Shown here: one piece after another, positions 1 through 5,593 of the stretch | How positions within the stretch are numbered: position 1 is the first letter of the stretch | Layout of the letters: the number at the start of each line of letters is the position of its first letter | Assembly: GCA_003644825.1 (NCBI GenBank) | Contig: QNDJ01000138.1 | Location: 1-5,593 of the forward strand | DNA from: B21-G16 sp003644825 [NCBI: Candidatus Zhuqueibacterota bacterium] | GTDB lineage: Bacteria; SM23-31; B21-G16 | DNA: 5,593 nucleotides | Direction of reading: 5' to 3' | Position numbers and translations under genes: made by a program | The notes under the pieces: model-generated | What the model was told of the DNA's origin: nothing | What the model saw: the letters and a program-made list of their open reading frames with translations, nothing else | The model's database searches: none

Positions 1-110
1 AGCATTATTGTTATAATTTCATAAGTAAAGCGAATAAAACACTAACTGTCATTGCGAGACCGTATGGTGCGTGGCAATCTTTTGATATTCTTTTAATATT
101 TTCATTCTCT

Positions 111-126
111 GTGTCGGGAACGACAC
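111..126. repeat. Perfect hairpin, 6-bp stem, GGAA loop
   Basis: GTGTCG-GGAA-CGACAC is a perfect inverted repeat, extendable by one T/G wobble pair at 110 and 127. It lies inside the inverted-arm element, six bases before a second hairpin of similar design. No T-tract follows it, so it does not look like an intrinsic terminator. It is probably part of a palindromic intergenic repeat unit. Confidence 0.6.
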
Positions 127-132
127 GTTAAA

Positions 133-156
133 AGGTCAGGCAGGGATGCCTGACCT
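133..156. repeat. Perfect hairpin, 10-bp stem, GGGA loop
   Basis: AGGTCAGGCA (133-142) and TGCCTGACCT (147-156) are exact reverse complements around the loop GGGA. This is the strongest palindrome in the window and much richer in G+C than its surroundings. Its apex resembles that of the preceding hairpin (GGGA against GGAA preceded by G). There is no downstream T-run on either strand, which argues against a terminator. It is best read as a REP-like palindromic unit. Confidence 0.7.
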
Positions 157-274
157 ACGATTCTGGCTATATTATACCTATAGAATGAGTAATCGAGCAG
201 GAATAGTTTTTACACAATAAAGAGATTGCTTCGTCCATACGGACTCGCAATGACTATTCAAGTTTTAAACAAGA

Positions 275-288
275 GCTCTGATAAGAGC
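275..288. repeat. Small perfect hairpin, 5-bp stem, GATA loop
   Basis: GCTCT-GATA-AGAGC is a perfect short inverted repeat about 20 bases beyond the right arm of the larger element. It has the same form (perfect stem, four-base loop) as the two hairpins inside the element and may be a third repeat unit. At five base pairs, chance cannot be excluded. Confidence 0.35.
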
Positions 289-590
289 GATATATAAAAA
301 TATCATTTTAATTAATACTTTTCAAAGAAGGTAGAAATACATATATCACATATCTTTTATCATATCGTTTTGAAGGTGCCAGAGACATATCTGATGACTG
401 GGTGGTATCTTCCAAACCCTGCTGATTGCTTCAATAATACTGATTCAACCATCATAACCCAAAAAATCCGATAGATTAAACATACAATTAAAATAAACAC
501 CTAGAGACACCAGAACAACTTCTCTACCCTTTCTTTTTTTATCCAGGAGATACCCTGAATAATTTTTTTCCCTGAATTTCAATAAAATTA
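289..590. other. Intergenic stretch, no intact gene
   Basis: No reading frame of credible length, RNA gene or CRISPR-like repeat is visible. Bases 312-474 on the + strand may be a decayed coding remnant (separate entry). CCCTGAAT occurs twice, at 553-560 and 570-577, flanking a T-rich spacer; its meaning is unknown and it may be chance. The final part is strongly A+T-rich and runs into the candidate promoter of the GH57 gene. Confidence 0.5.
312..474 (+). pseudogene. Possible decayed C-terminal fragment, UROD-like
   Basis: From 312 a + frame stays open to a stop at 423-425 and reads ...FEGARDISDDWVVSSKPC. A second frame from 418 continues PADCFNNTDSTIITQKIR to a stop at 472-474. Joining them with a small deletion of about five bases repaired would give WVVSSKP(NP)AD...IR. 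This resembles, from memory, the K-P-N-P-A segment near the C-terminus of uroporphyrinogen-decarboxylase-like methyltransferases, which is followed by an acidic residue and an I-R pair. There is no start codon or ribosome binding site, and A+T drops locally compared with the flanks. The family assignment is speculative: only about 35 residues are involved and no search could be run. It may equally be chance. Confidence 0.2.
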
Positions 591-619
591 TTTACAATAT
601 AAAAAACTTAAAGTATTAT
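591..619 (+). promoter_or_regulatory. Candidate sigma70-type promoter for the GH57 gene
   Basis: TTTACA (591-596) and TATTAT (614-619) each match the -35 and -10 consensus at five of six positions and are separated by exactly 17 bases. Transcription would begin near 626, giving a leader of roughly 78 bases. The region is so A+T-rich that chance matches are expected, so support comes mainly from the spacing and from being upstream of the only + strand gene. Confidence 0.4.
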
Positions 620-692
620 TGAACTAATAATAATGTTTATCAAACCTTGCTTTTTAATAAAATTTGAATTAATTTAAATAAAAATAAAATTG

Positions 693-698
693 AAAGGA
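693..698 (+). promoter_or_regulatory. Ribosome binding site, GH57 gene
   Basis: AAAGGA lies five bases before the ATG at 704. It fixes this start, and conserved GH57 sequence (the LHTHLPYV motif) begins only nine residues into the protein. An ATG at 690 in another frame precedes this site and opens only a short, uninformative frame. Confidence 0.75.
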
Positions 699-703
699 AA
701 TAT

Positions 704-2413
704 ATGTATAAAGGAAGCTTCATACTTGTTCTTCATACTCATTTACCTTATGTTCTTTATCATGGTAAATGGCCTCATGGAACTGACTGGCTTTCAGAAG
801 CAACAGCAGAATCATACATACCGATTCTTAATGTTCTCTATGATCTTATTGAAGAGGGTAAAAAACCGAAGTTAACAATGAGTATAACACCTATTTTGGC
901 TGAACAGATGACTTCTGAAACTTTCAAAACTGATTTTGAAAACTATATCTCGATAAAACTTTCAGCGGCTGAAAATGATAGAGAATATTTTAAAAAGGTT
1001 GGCAAAAAAAGATTGGAGAACAATGCAGAATTATGGATAAATTTTTACAAAAATATTAAAGAAAGTTTTGAGGAACGATATAATAAAAACCTTATTGCAG
1101 CTTTTAGAACGTTGCAAGAAAAAAAGGTTTTAGATATAATAACCTGTGGTGCTACTCATGGTTATTTTCCATTGCTTGGAGAAGACTCAAGTATAAATGC
1201 TCAGATTAAAACCGCAATATCTGTTCATAAAAAGCACTTTAACGAATATCCTGAAGGTATATGGCTTCCGGAGTCTGCCTACAGACCGGGATATAGATGG
1301 AAAAGACCTGTAGAATTTTCAGCAGGAAATGAACCTGTTCAGAGAAAAGGAATTGAAGAATTCCTTAAGGAAAATAAAATCAGGTATACTTTTACAGATT
1401 CTCATATGTTAACTGGCGGTAAAGCTATTGGAATATATCTTGATAGATTTGAAGGATTAAAATTATTAATGAAACAATATGAAGAGGAAGTTCATTTTGA
1501 GGAGATAAAAGATTTATCACCCTACGAGATTTATACTATTGGTGAATACACTTCTCCTGAGGATGCTGTTTACATTTTTACCAGAGACCCAAGGACAGGG
1601 CTTCAGGTATGGAGCGGTGAACATGGATACCCTGGAGATGGGAATTATCTCGATTTTCATAAAAAACATTTTCCTGGAGGCTTAAGATACTGGAAAGTAA
1701 CTTCAGCTAAATGTGACCTTGGAGAAAAAGAAGAATATATCCCTGAAAATGTTGAGGCAAGATTACAGGAAAATTCTGACCATTTTAAACATTTAATCAA
1801 ATCTACATTAGTTGAACACTATCAAAATACTGGAAAATATGGAGTTGTGACGGCACCCTATGATACAGAACTTTTCGGGCACTGGTGGTTTGAAGGTCCA
1901 CGATTTTTAAAACTCCTTTTTACAAAAATTTGTGATGATGATGAGGTAAAGGTTTCCACTGCAAGAGATGAAATCAAAAGGATTAAAAGTATTGTAAAAA
2001 TTTCTCTACCAGAAGGCTCCTGGGGAGAAGGAGGATATCATTACATCTGGTTCAACGAAAATACGCAGTGGACCTGGAAAAAGATATATGAAGATGAAAT
2101 TAGATTCAAAAGTATATTAAGCAAAACCAGAAATATTAAAAATAAGATTCTGGTTGATATATTAAAACAGGCTGCAAGAGAATTATTATTACTTCAATCT
2201 TCTGACTGGCAATTCCTTATAAGTACATTTGCTGCAAAAGATTACGCTGAATTAAGGTTTTCACAACACCACTCCGATTTTAATGAACTCTTGAACATTG
2301 CTGAGAAGATTCTTCATGGAAATAATTTAAAAAAGGAAGAACAGATATTCTTTAAGGATTGTAAAAATAGAGATAATGTATTCCCTGAAATTGAACTTGA
2401 ATGGTTCTTATAA
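704..2413 (+). CDS. GH57 1,4-alpha-glucan branching enzyme
   Basis: This is a 569-residue glycoside hydrolase family 57 protein of the branching-enzyme type (DUF1957 C-terminal region). Such enzymes cleave an alpha-1,4 glucan and rejoin the piece by an alpha-1,6 bond, shaping glycogen-like storage polymer in the cytoplasm. All five family motifs are visible in order: HTHLPYV (11-17), GATHGYFPLL (149-158), WLPESAYRPG (187-196) with Glu190 as presumed nucleophile, YDTELFGHWW (386-395) with Asp387 as presumed acid/base, and a Trp-rich block at 438-458 (W440, W449, W456, W458). A segment at 294-330 (RDPRTGLQVWS, then GYPGD and YLDFHKKHFPGG) is typical of branching enzymes rather than GH57 amylases or 4-alpha-glucanotransferases. 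No signal peptide or membrane segment is seen. From memory, it is a little longer than the Thermus form (about 520) and lacks the long tail of the Thermococcus form (about 675). The residue after the nucleophile is Ser, where relatives often have Cys. It has its own promoter candidate and converges on the ATPase gene. Branching specificity is inferred from motifs; other alpha-glucan transferase activity is possible. Confidence 0.9.
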   Translation: MYKGSFILVLHTHLPYVLYHGKWPHGTDWLSEATAESYIPILNVLYDLIEEGKKPKLTMSITPILAEQMTSETFKTDFENYISIKLSAAENDREYFKKVGKKRLENNAELWINFYKNIKESFEERYNKNLIAAFRTLQEKKVLDIITCGATHGYFPLLGEDSSINAQIKTAISVHKKHFNEYPEGIWLPESAYRPGYRWKRPVEFSAGNEPVQRKGIEEFLKENKIRYTFTDSHMLTGGKAIGIYLDRFEGLKLLMKQYEEEVHFEEIKDLSPYEIYTIGEYTSPEDAVYIFTRDPRTGLQVWSGEHGYPGDGNYLDFHKKHFPGGLRYWKVTSAKCDLGEKEEYIPENVEARLQENSDHFKHLIKSTLVEHYQNTGKYGVVTAPYDTELFGHWWFEGPRFLKLLFTKICDDDEVKVSTARDEIKRIKSIVKISLPEGSWGEGGYHYIWFNENTQWTWKKIYEDEIRFKSILSKTRNIKNKILVDILKQAARELLLLQSSDWQFLISTFAAKDYAELRFSQHHSDFNELLNIAEKILHGNNLKKEEQIFFKDCKNRDNVFPEIELEWFL

Positions 2414-2419
2414 CTAAAA

Positions 2420-5400
2420 TTACAATCTAAACTTTTTTAGCCTTAAAGAATTAGTTACCACAGATACCGAACTGAAAGCCATAGCAAGGCTTGCAAACAT
2501 CGGATTGAGTAATATACCAAAAAATGGATATAGAATACCAGCGGCAACTGGAATACCAAGTGTATTGTAAGCAAAAGCCCAGAAAAGATTTTCTTTTATT
2601 GTACGCATTGTTTTTTTAGATAATTTTATTGCATCAATAACTCCTTTCAGGTCATCTCTAATGAGAGTAATATCCGAAGCTTCCAGTGCAACGTCTGTTC
2701 CTGAACCTATAGCAATGCCAACATCTGCCTGAGCAAGGGCTGGTGAGTCATTAATTCCATCACCAACCATAGCGACTGTTTTTCCTTCTTCCTGTAGTTT
2801 TTTTATTTCTAATGCTTTTTTATCAGGTAATACTTCAGAAAGAATCCTTGTTACACCAGCCTGTTTTCCGATTGCTTCAGCTGTTCTTTTGTTATCTCCA
2901 GTAATAATGCCGACTTCAAGATTCATATTTTTTAGTTCACTTATTACCTGTCTGGAATTTTCTTTAAGTGTATCTGCAACAGCAATAATCCCTATAATTT
3001 TTTTATTTAATGCTATAAACATAGGTGTTTTTCCTTCTTCTGCCAGTTTTTTAGCTATTTTGATAGAATTTTCGGTTCTGGTGTTCATTTCAGTAATAAA
3101 GCTTTCGTTCCCCAGGATAATCTCATTTTCCTGTATTTTTGCTTTAATTCCTTTACCTGGAATGGCTTCAAAATGTTCTACTTTTTTTAGAGGAATATTC
3201 ATTTTTTTAGCCTCATTTACAATTGCTTCGCCAAGAGGATGTTCTGAACCCTTTTCTGCAGATGCAGAATACATTAAAATATCTTTTTTTTCAAAATTAT
3301 TAAAATTAATTACATCTGTAACCCTTGGTTTTCCAATTGTAAGGGTACCTGTTTTATCAAAAATAATAGAGTTTATTTTATGAGCTGTTTCAAGAGTTTC
3401 TCCACCTTTAATTAAGATTCCTTTTTCAGCTCCTTTTCCTGTTCCAACAATTATAGCTGTAGGGGTGGCTAATCCCATTGCACAGGGACAGGCAATTATT
3501 AAAACAGCAATAAAATTCAAGAGAGCATAATCAAACGAAGGACCAACAAATGACCATACAATAAAAGTAAGCGCAGCAATAGAAACTACAATAGGGACAA
3601 AAATACTTGCAATTTTATCAGCAATTCGCTGTATTGGGGCTTTAGAACCCTGAGCTTCCCGGATCATCTTTATAATTTGAGAAAGAAAAGTGTCTTTTCC
3701 AATGCGGGTAGCTCTAAACTTAAAAGTTCCTGTTTTGTTTATTGTTGCGCCTACAACTTCATCTCCTTTTTTCTTTTCTACAGGCATACTTTCACCGGAA
3801 ATCATCGATTCATCCACCGATGAATATCCTTCTTCAACAACTCCGTCAACGGGGATTTTTTCTCCTGGTCTAACAATTATAAGGTCTCCCGGTATTACCT
3901 CTTTTATAGGTATGTCTATTTCTCTGCCATCTCTTATTACCCTTGCAGTTTTAGCCTGTAAATCCATCAGCTTTTTAATAGCTTCAGATGTTTGACCTTT
4001 TGCTCTTGCTTCCAGTAATTTTCCAAGAAGTATCAGTGTTATAATAACGGCTGCTGTGTCAAAATATACTGACTGGATGAGGTTACTTCCTTCGAAAAAA
4101 CCAGAGTAGAATGTAGCAAAAGTGCTGTAGATAAATGCAGAAGCAGTTCCAATTGTAACGAGTGAGTTCATATCGGCAGTTTTGTGTTTTAGAGCAGTCC
4201 AGAATCCTTTATAGAATCTGTTTCCTCCGTAAAAAATAACAGGTGTGGTTAAAATAAAAAGAATATAGAAACTGATTTGTTCTTCTATTTGAGAAATATA
4301 AGGAAAAAATCTTTTAAAGCTAAAAATCAAAATAAGCCCTGAAAAGATTGCGCTAAAGATGAATTTCTTTTTTAGTTTTTTGTAACTTTTTTCTCTTTCT
4401 CGTTTTTCGACTTCAGCAGGTTCTTCACCTTCTTCGACTTCCAGAACTTTATAATTACCAGCCCCTGCAACAGCTTCTTTAAAATCTTTTATGTTCACAA
4501 TTTCAGGAACAAATTCGACAATTGCATTTTCTGCTGCAATATTTACTTTTGTTTCAATAACACCATTTAAATTATTTAAAGCTTTTTCAACTTTACCTGC
4601 ACAGGATGCACAGGTCATCCCTATAATTGGTAGAACAACCCTTGAAGTAATAGGTTCATAACCTGCATCTTTTATTTTTTTAGTAAATTCAGAAGCACTT
4701 GTTTTATTTTTATCATAGACAATTGTGGCATTCTCGGATGCCAGATTAACGTTAACTGAATCCACTCCATTTATATTTTTCAAGTTTTTTTCAATTTTCA
4801 TTACACAACTTGCACAGGTCATTCCTTTTACAGGTATTGTAATGGAGCTTTTTCCTTCTGTTTTTATATCTGGTTCAATTGAAGCTGGTTTTTCTATTGG
4901 ACAGTCTTTGGCACTTTCCATATTTAAATTTTCAGTATATTTTTCTGGATTTTTATTAAACTCATTAAGGCAACTTTCAGAACAAAAATAATATTTCAGA
5001 CCTTTATACATTACTTTAAATTTTGCTGTTTTTTCATCGACTTCCATTTTACATATAGGGTCTATAACCATTTTTTTTCTGCTATGATTAGTAATAATTT
5101 CAACTATTTCAGGATAGTAACTGGTTCTTTTTTTCAAAGCCGAATCAATTACTTTGATAATTATAAAAGATATGACTAAACCTACAAAACTACCGATAAT
5201 TCCATATTTTTCACTTCCACTTTCACTTAGAGGAGTAAATTTTATGCCTATTATATAACCAGCAATAAGAAAAACAACTGGAAGAATATAAGTTATCAGA
5301 GCGGCTGAAATCTTTTTTGAGGGTTTACATTTGATTTTTACAAGGTCTCCAACTTTAGCATTTTTTTTGTCTATAACATTGAGAAAATCTGAGCCTTTAG

Positions 5401-5515
5401 CGAAAGCTGAACACCCACTTTTAGAACCACAGGAAGAACATGCTTGACTGTAGTTAATTTTTATGGTGGAAATTTCCCCCTTTTTTTCAACTACTTTTCC
5501 TATTTCATTTTCCAT
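2420..5515 (-). CDS. RseC-YHS-HMA-HMA fused Cu(I) P1B-type ATPase
   Basis: A 1031-residue copper-exporting ATPase of the inner membrane with extra N-terminal domains. Residues 1-145 resemble RseC/MucC, with Cys26, Cys29 and Cys35 (CX2CX5C) and two helices (about 69-90 and 105-122). A YHS domain follows (149-194; Cys155, Cys178, Cys182), then two HMA domains with GMTCASC at 231-237 and 299-305, and a charged linker (360-384). The ATPase core has eight predicted helices, the actuator SGES (573-576), CPC in helix 6 (676-678), phosphorylated Asp720 in DKTGT, HP (759-760), TGD (872-874) and GDGIND (918-923). CPC, YN (983-984) and MxxSS (1012-1016) mark the Cu(I)/Ag(I) subgroup. Ordinary CopA has about 800-850 residues; the excess is the RseC and YHS parts. 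Two RseC helices leave the metal-binding domains in the cytoplasm, so the fusion is topologically sound, with ten helices in total. The start is chosen for its strong ribosome binding site; Met149, where a conventional YHS-type ATPase would begin, has none. No catalytic residue is missing. RseC is otherwise known from SoxR reduction and Rnf-type contexts; its role here is unknown. Confidence 0.93.
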   Translation of the reverse strand: MENEIGKVVEKKGEISTIKINYSQACSSCGSKSGCSAFAKGSDFLNVIDKKNAKVGDLVKIKCKPSKKISAALITYILPVVFLIAGYIIGIKFTPLSESGSEKYGIIGSFVGLVISFIIIKVIDSALKKRTSYYPEIVEIITNHSRKKMVIDPICKMEVDEKTAKFKVMYKGLKYYFCSESCLNEFNKNPEKYTENLNMESAKDCPIEKPASIEPDIKTEGKSSITIPVKGMTCASCVMKIEKNLKNINGVDSVNVNLASENATIVYDKNKTSASEFTKKIKDAGYEPITSRVVLPIIGMTCASCAGKVEKALNNLNGVIETKVNIAAENAIVEFVPEIVNIKDFKEAVAGAGNYKVLEVEEGEEPAEVEKREREKSYKKLKKKFIFSAIFSGLILIFSFKRFFPYISQIEEQISFYILFILTTPVIFYGGNRFYKGFWTALKHKTADMNSLVTIGTASAFIYSTFATFYSGFFEGSNLIQSVYFDTAAVIITLILLGKLLEARAKGQTSEAIKKLMDLQAKTARVIRDGREIDIPIKEVIPGDLIIVRPGEKIPVDGVVEEGYSSVDESMISGESMPVEKKKGDEVVGATINKTGTFKFRATRIGKDTFLSQIIKMIREAQGSKAPIQRIADKIASIFVPIVVSIAALTFIVWSFVGPSFDYALLNFIAVLIIACPCAMGLATPTAIIVGTGKGAEKGILIKGGETLETAHKINSIIFDKTGTLTIGKPRVTDVINFNNFEKKDILMYSASAEKGSEHPLGEAIVNEAKKMNIPLKKVEHFEAIPGKGIKAKIQENEIILGNESFITEMNTRTENSIKIAKKLAEEGKTPMFIALNKKIIGIIAVADTLKENSRQVISELKNMNLEVGIITGDNKRTAEAIGKQAGVTRILSEVLPDKKALEIKKLQEEGKTVAMVGDGINDSPALAQADVGIAIGSGTDVALEASDITLIRDDLKGVIDAIKLSKKTMRTIKENLFWAFAYNTLGIPVAAGILYPFFGILLNPMFASLAMAFSSVSVVTNSLRLKKFRL
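5071..5078 (-). other. A8 run at the RseC/YHS junction
   Basis: On the coding strand, eight A residues cover the end of codon 146, codons 147-148 and the A of the ATG for Met149 (frame AGA AAA AAA ATG). With one A fewer, the frame would read TGG TTA TAG and stop, giving a 150-residue RseC. With one A more, it would stop at TAA after residue 155. In either case the ATG would open a conventional 883-residue YHS-CopA. The run is therefore a possible slippage site or the scar of a fusion. A second A8 run lies inside the RseC part (5361-5368), so such runs are not unique to the junction. Confidence 0.5.
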
Positions 5516-5523
5516 TTTTAGTT

Positions 5524-5530
5524 CTCCTTT
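5524..5530 (-). promoter_or_regulatory. Strong ribosome binding site, RseC-ATPase gene
   Basis: AAAGGAG on the minus strand sits eight bases before the ATG at 5515. It is the best Shine-Dalgarno match in the window and decides the start in favour of the full-length fused protein over Met149, whose upstream sequence is A-rich without a GGAG core. Confidence 0.8.
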
Positions 5531-5539
5531 ATTTTAAAT

Positions 5540-5559
5540 TTAATATTTTAAGATATTAA
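5540..5559. promoter_or_regulatory. Dyad across promoter spacer and -10, possible operator
   Basis: TTAATAT (5540-5546) and ATATTAA (5553-5559) are exact reverse complements with a six-base spacer, covering the proposed -10 and much of the promoter spacer. The position would suit a repressor site for copper- or redox-responsive control. It matches no operator I can name (it lacks the G/C contacts of known CsoR or CopY sites), and such A+T palindromes arise easily by chance. Confidence 0.2.
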
Positions 5560-5568
5560 TTAAAGCAA
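5540..5568 (-). promoter_or_regulatory. Candidate promoter of the RseC-ATPase gene
   Basis: On the minus strand TTGCTT (5568-5563) and TATTAA (5545-5540) are separated by 17 bases. A run of ten A (5579-5570) lies directly upstream, as in an UP-element. Transcription would start near 5533, just before the ribosome binding site, leaving a very short leader. The region is almost pure A+T, so the match is weaker evidence than it looks. Confidence 0.35.
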
Positions 5569-5593
5569 ATTTTTTTTTTGTTTTCCAGTTATA

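Larger units (their letters stand above)
48..254. repeat. MITE/REP-like element with ~33-bp inverted ends
   Basis: The left arm (48-80) begins GTCATTGCGAG and ends GGCAATCT. The right arm (222-254) read on the minus strand begins GTCATTGCGAG, shares the next block CCGTATGG, and ends GCAATCTC. The arms match at most positions, differing mainly in the base after GTCATTGCGAG and in the segment just before GCAATCT. Between them lie two perfect hairpins (111-126 and 133-156) and AT-rich sequence with no reading frame. ATTGCGAG...GCAATCT-type repeats are, from general knowledge, common dispersed intergenic elements in many bacterial genomes. No target-site duplication is evident next to either arm. 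A non-autonomous mobile element is an inference from the layout; it could also be two independent copies of a short repeat in opposite orientation. Confidence 0.6.

Noticed and set aside
111-156. The two hairpins as intrinsic terminators of a gene left of the window
   Set aside because: Neither is followed by a T-run on either strand, and no coding frame ends just before them.
360-455. 31-codon minus-strand frame starting ATGATG
   Set aside because: No Shine-Dalgarno site, no recognisable sequence, and it lies opposite the suspected coding remnant; chance is sufficient.
690-875. 61-codon + frame beginning just before the GH57 gene
   Set aside because: It overlaps the GH57 start in another frame, starts before the ribosome binding site and has no recognisable domain; a shadow frame.
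2427-2440. CTAAA-CTTT-TTTAG stem as a bidirectional terminator
   Set aside because: Only five A/T-rich pairs, inside the ATPase coding end, without a G+C stem; too weak.
2889-3383. 164-codon + frame opposite the ATPase gene
   Set aside because: It is antisense to the conserved nucleotide-binding and phosphorylation region; its hydrophobic composition is a by-product of A/T-rich codons on the other strand.
3690-3995. 101-codon + frame opposite the ATPase actuator domain
   Set aside because: Antisense to conserved coding sequence (SGES region), with no ribosome binding site or family signature.
4725-4991. 88-codon + frame opposite the HMA/YHS region
   Set aside because: Antisense to clearly conserved GMTCASC and YHS coding sequence, with no independent support.
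5069-5071. Met149 as the true start of a conventional YHS-CopA with a separate upstream rseC
   Set aside because: The frame is continuous from 5515, where there is a strong ribosome binding site, while Met149 has none; kept only as an alternative in the slippage finding.

Overview
The window is AT-rich bacterial DNA with ordinary Shine-Dalgarno sites and the standard genetic code. It holds two complete protein genes that converge, ending six bases apart. Gene content (a GH57 alpha-glucan branching enzyme and a copper-type P1B ATPase with RseC and YHS domains) and the palindromic intergenic repeats fit an anaerobic, perhaps thermophilic or subsurface, bacterium. The sequence alone does not fix a phylum.

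Layout. Bases 1-300 carry small repeats: a pair of inverted arms of about 33 bp (48-80 and 222-254) enclosing two perfect hairpins, and a third hairpin just outside. This looks like a non-coding, MITE-like or REP-like intergenic element. Bases 300-590 have no convincing gene, but on the + strand there is a stretch that may be a decayed coding remnant. A sigma70-like promoter (591-619) and a good ribosome binding site lead into the GH57 gene (704-2413, +).

On the minus strand, 5515-2420 is one uninterrupted 1031-residue reading frame. In order it encodes an RseC/MucC-like domain with two membrane helices, a YHS domain, two heavy-metal-associated (GMTCASC) domains, and a full Cu(I)-type P1B ATPase. 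A strong ribosome binding site and a plausible promoter lie just upstream, at the right end of the window. The RseC-YHS-HMA-HMA-ATPase order is the most unusual item here. The join between RseC and YHS falls on an A8 run that ends in an ATG, and a one-base slip in either direction would split the protein into a normal-length RseC and a normal CopA.

The two genes have unrelated roles (storage glucan structure and copper efflux) and are transcribed towards each other, so they are not an operon. With no intergenic room for a terminator, their transcripts probably overlap at the 3' ends.
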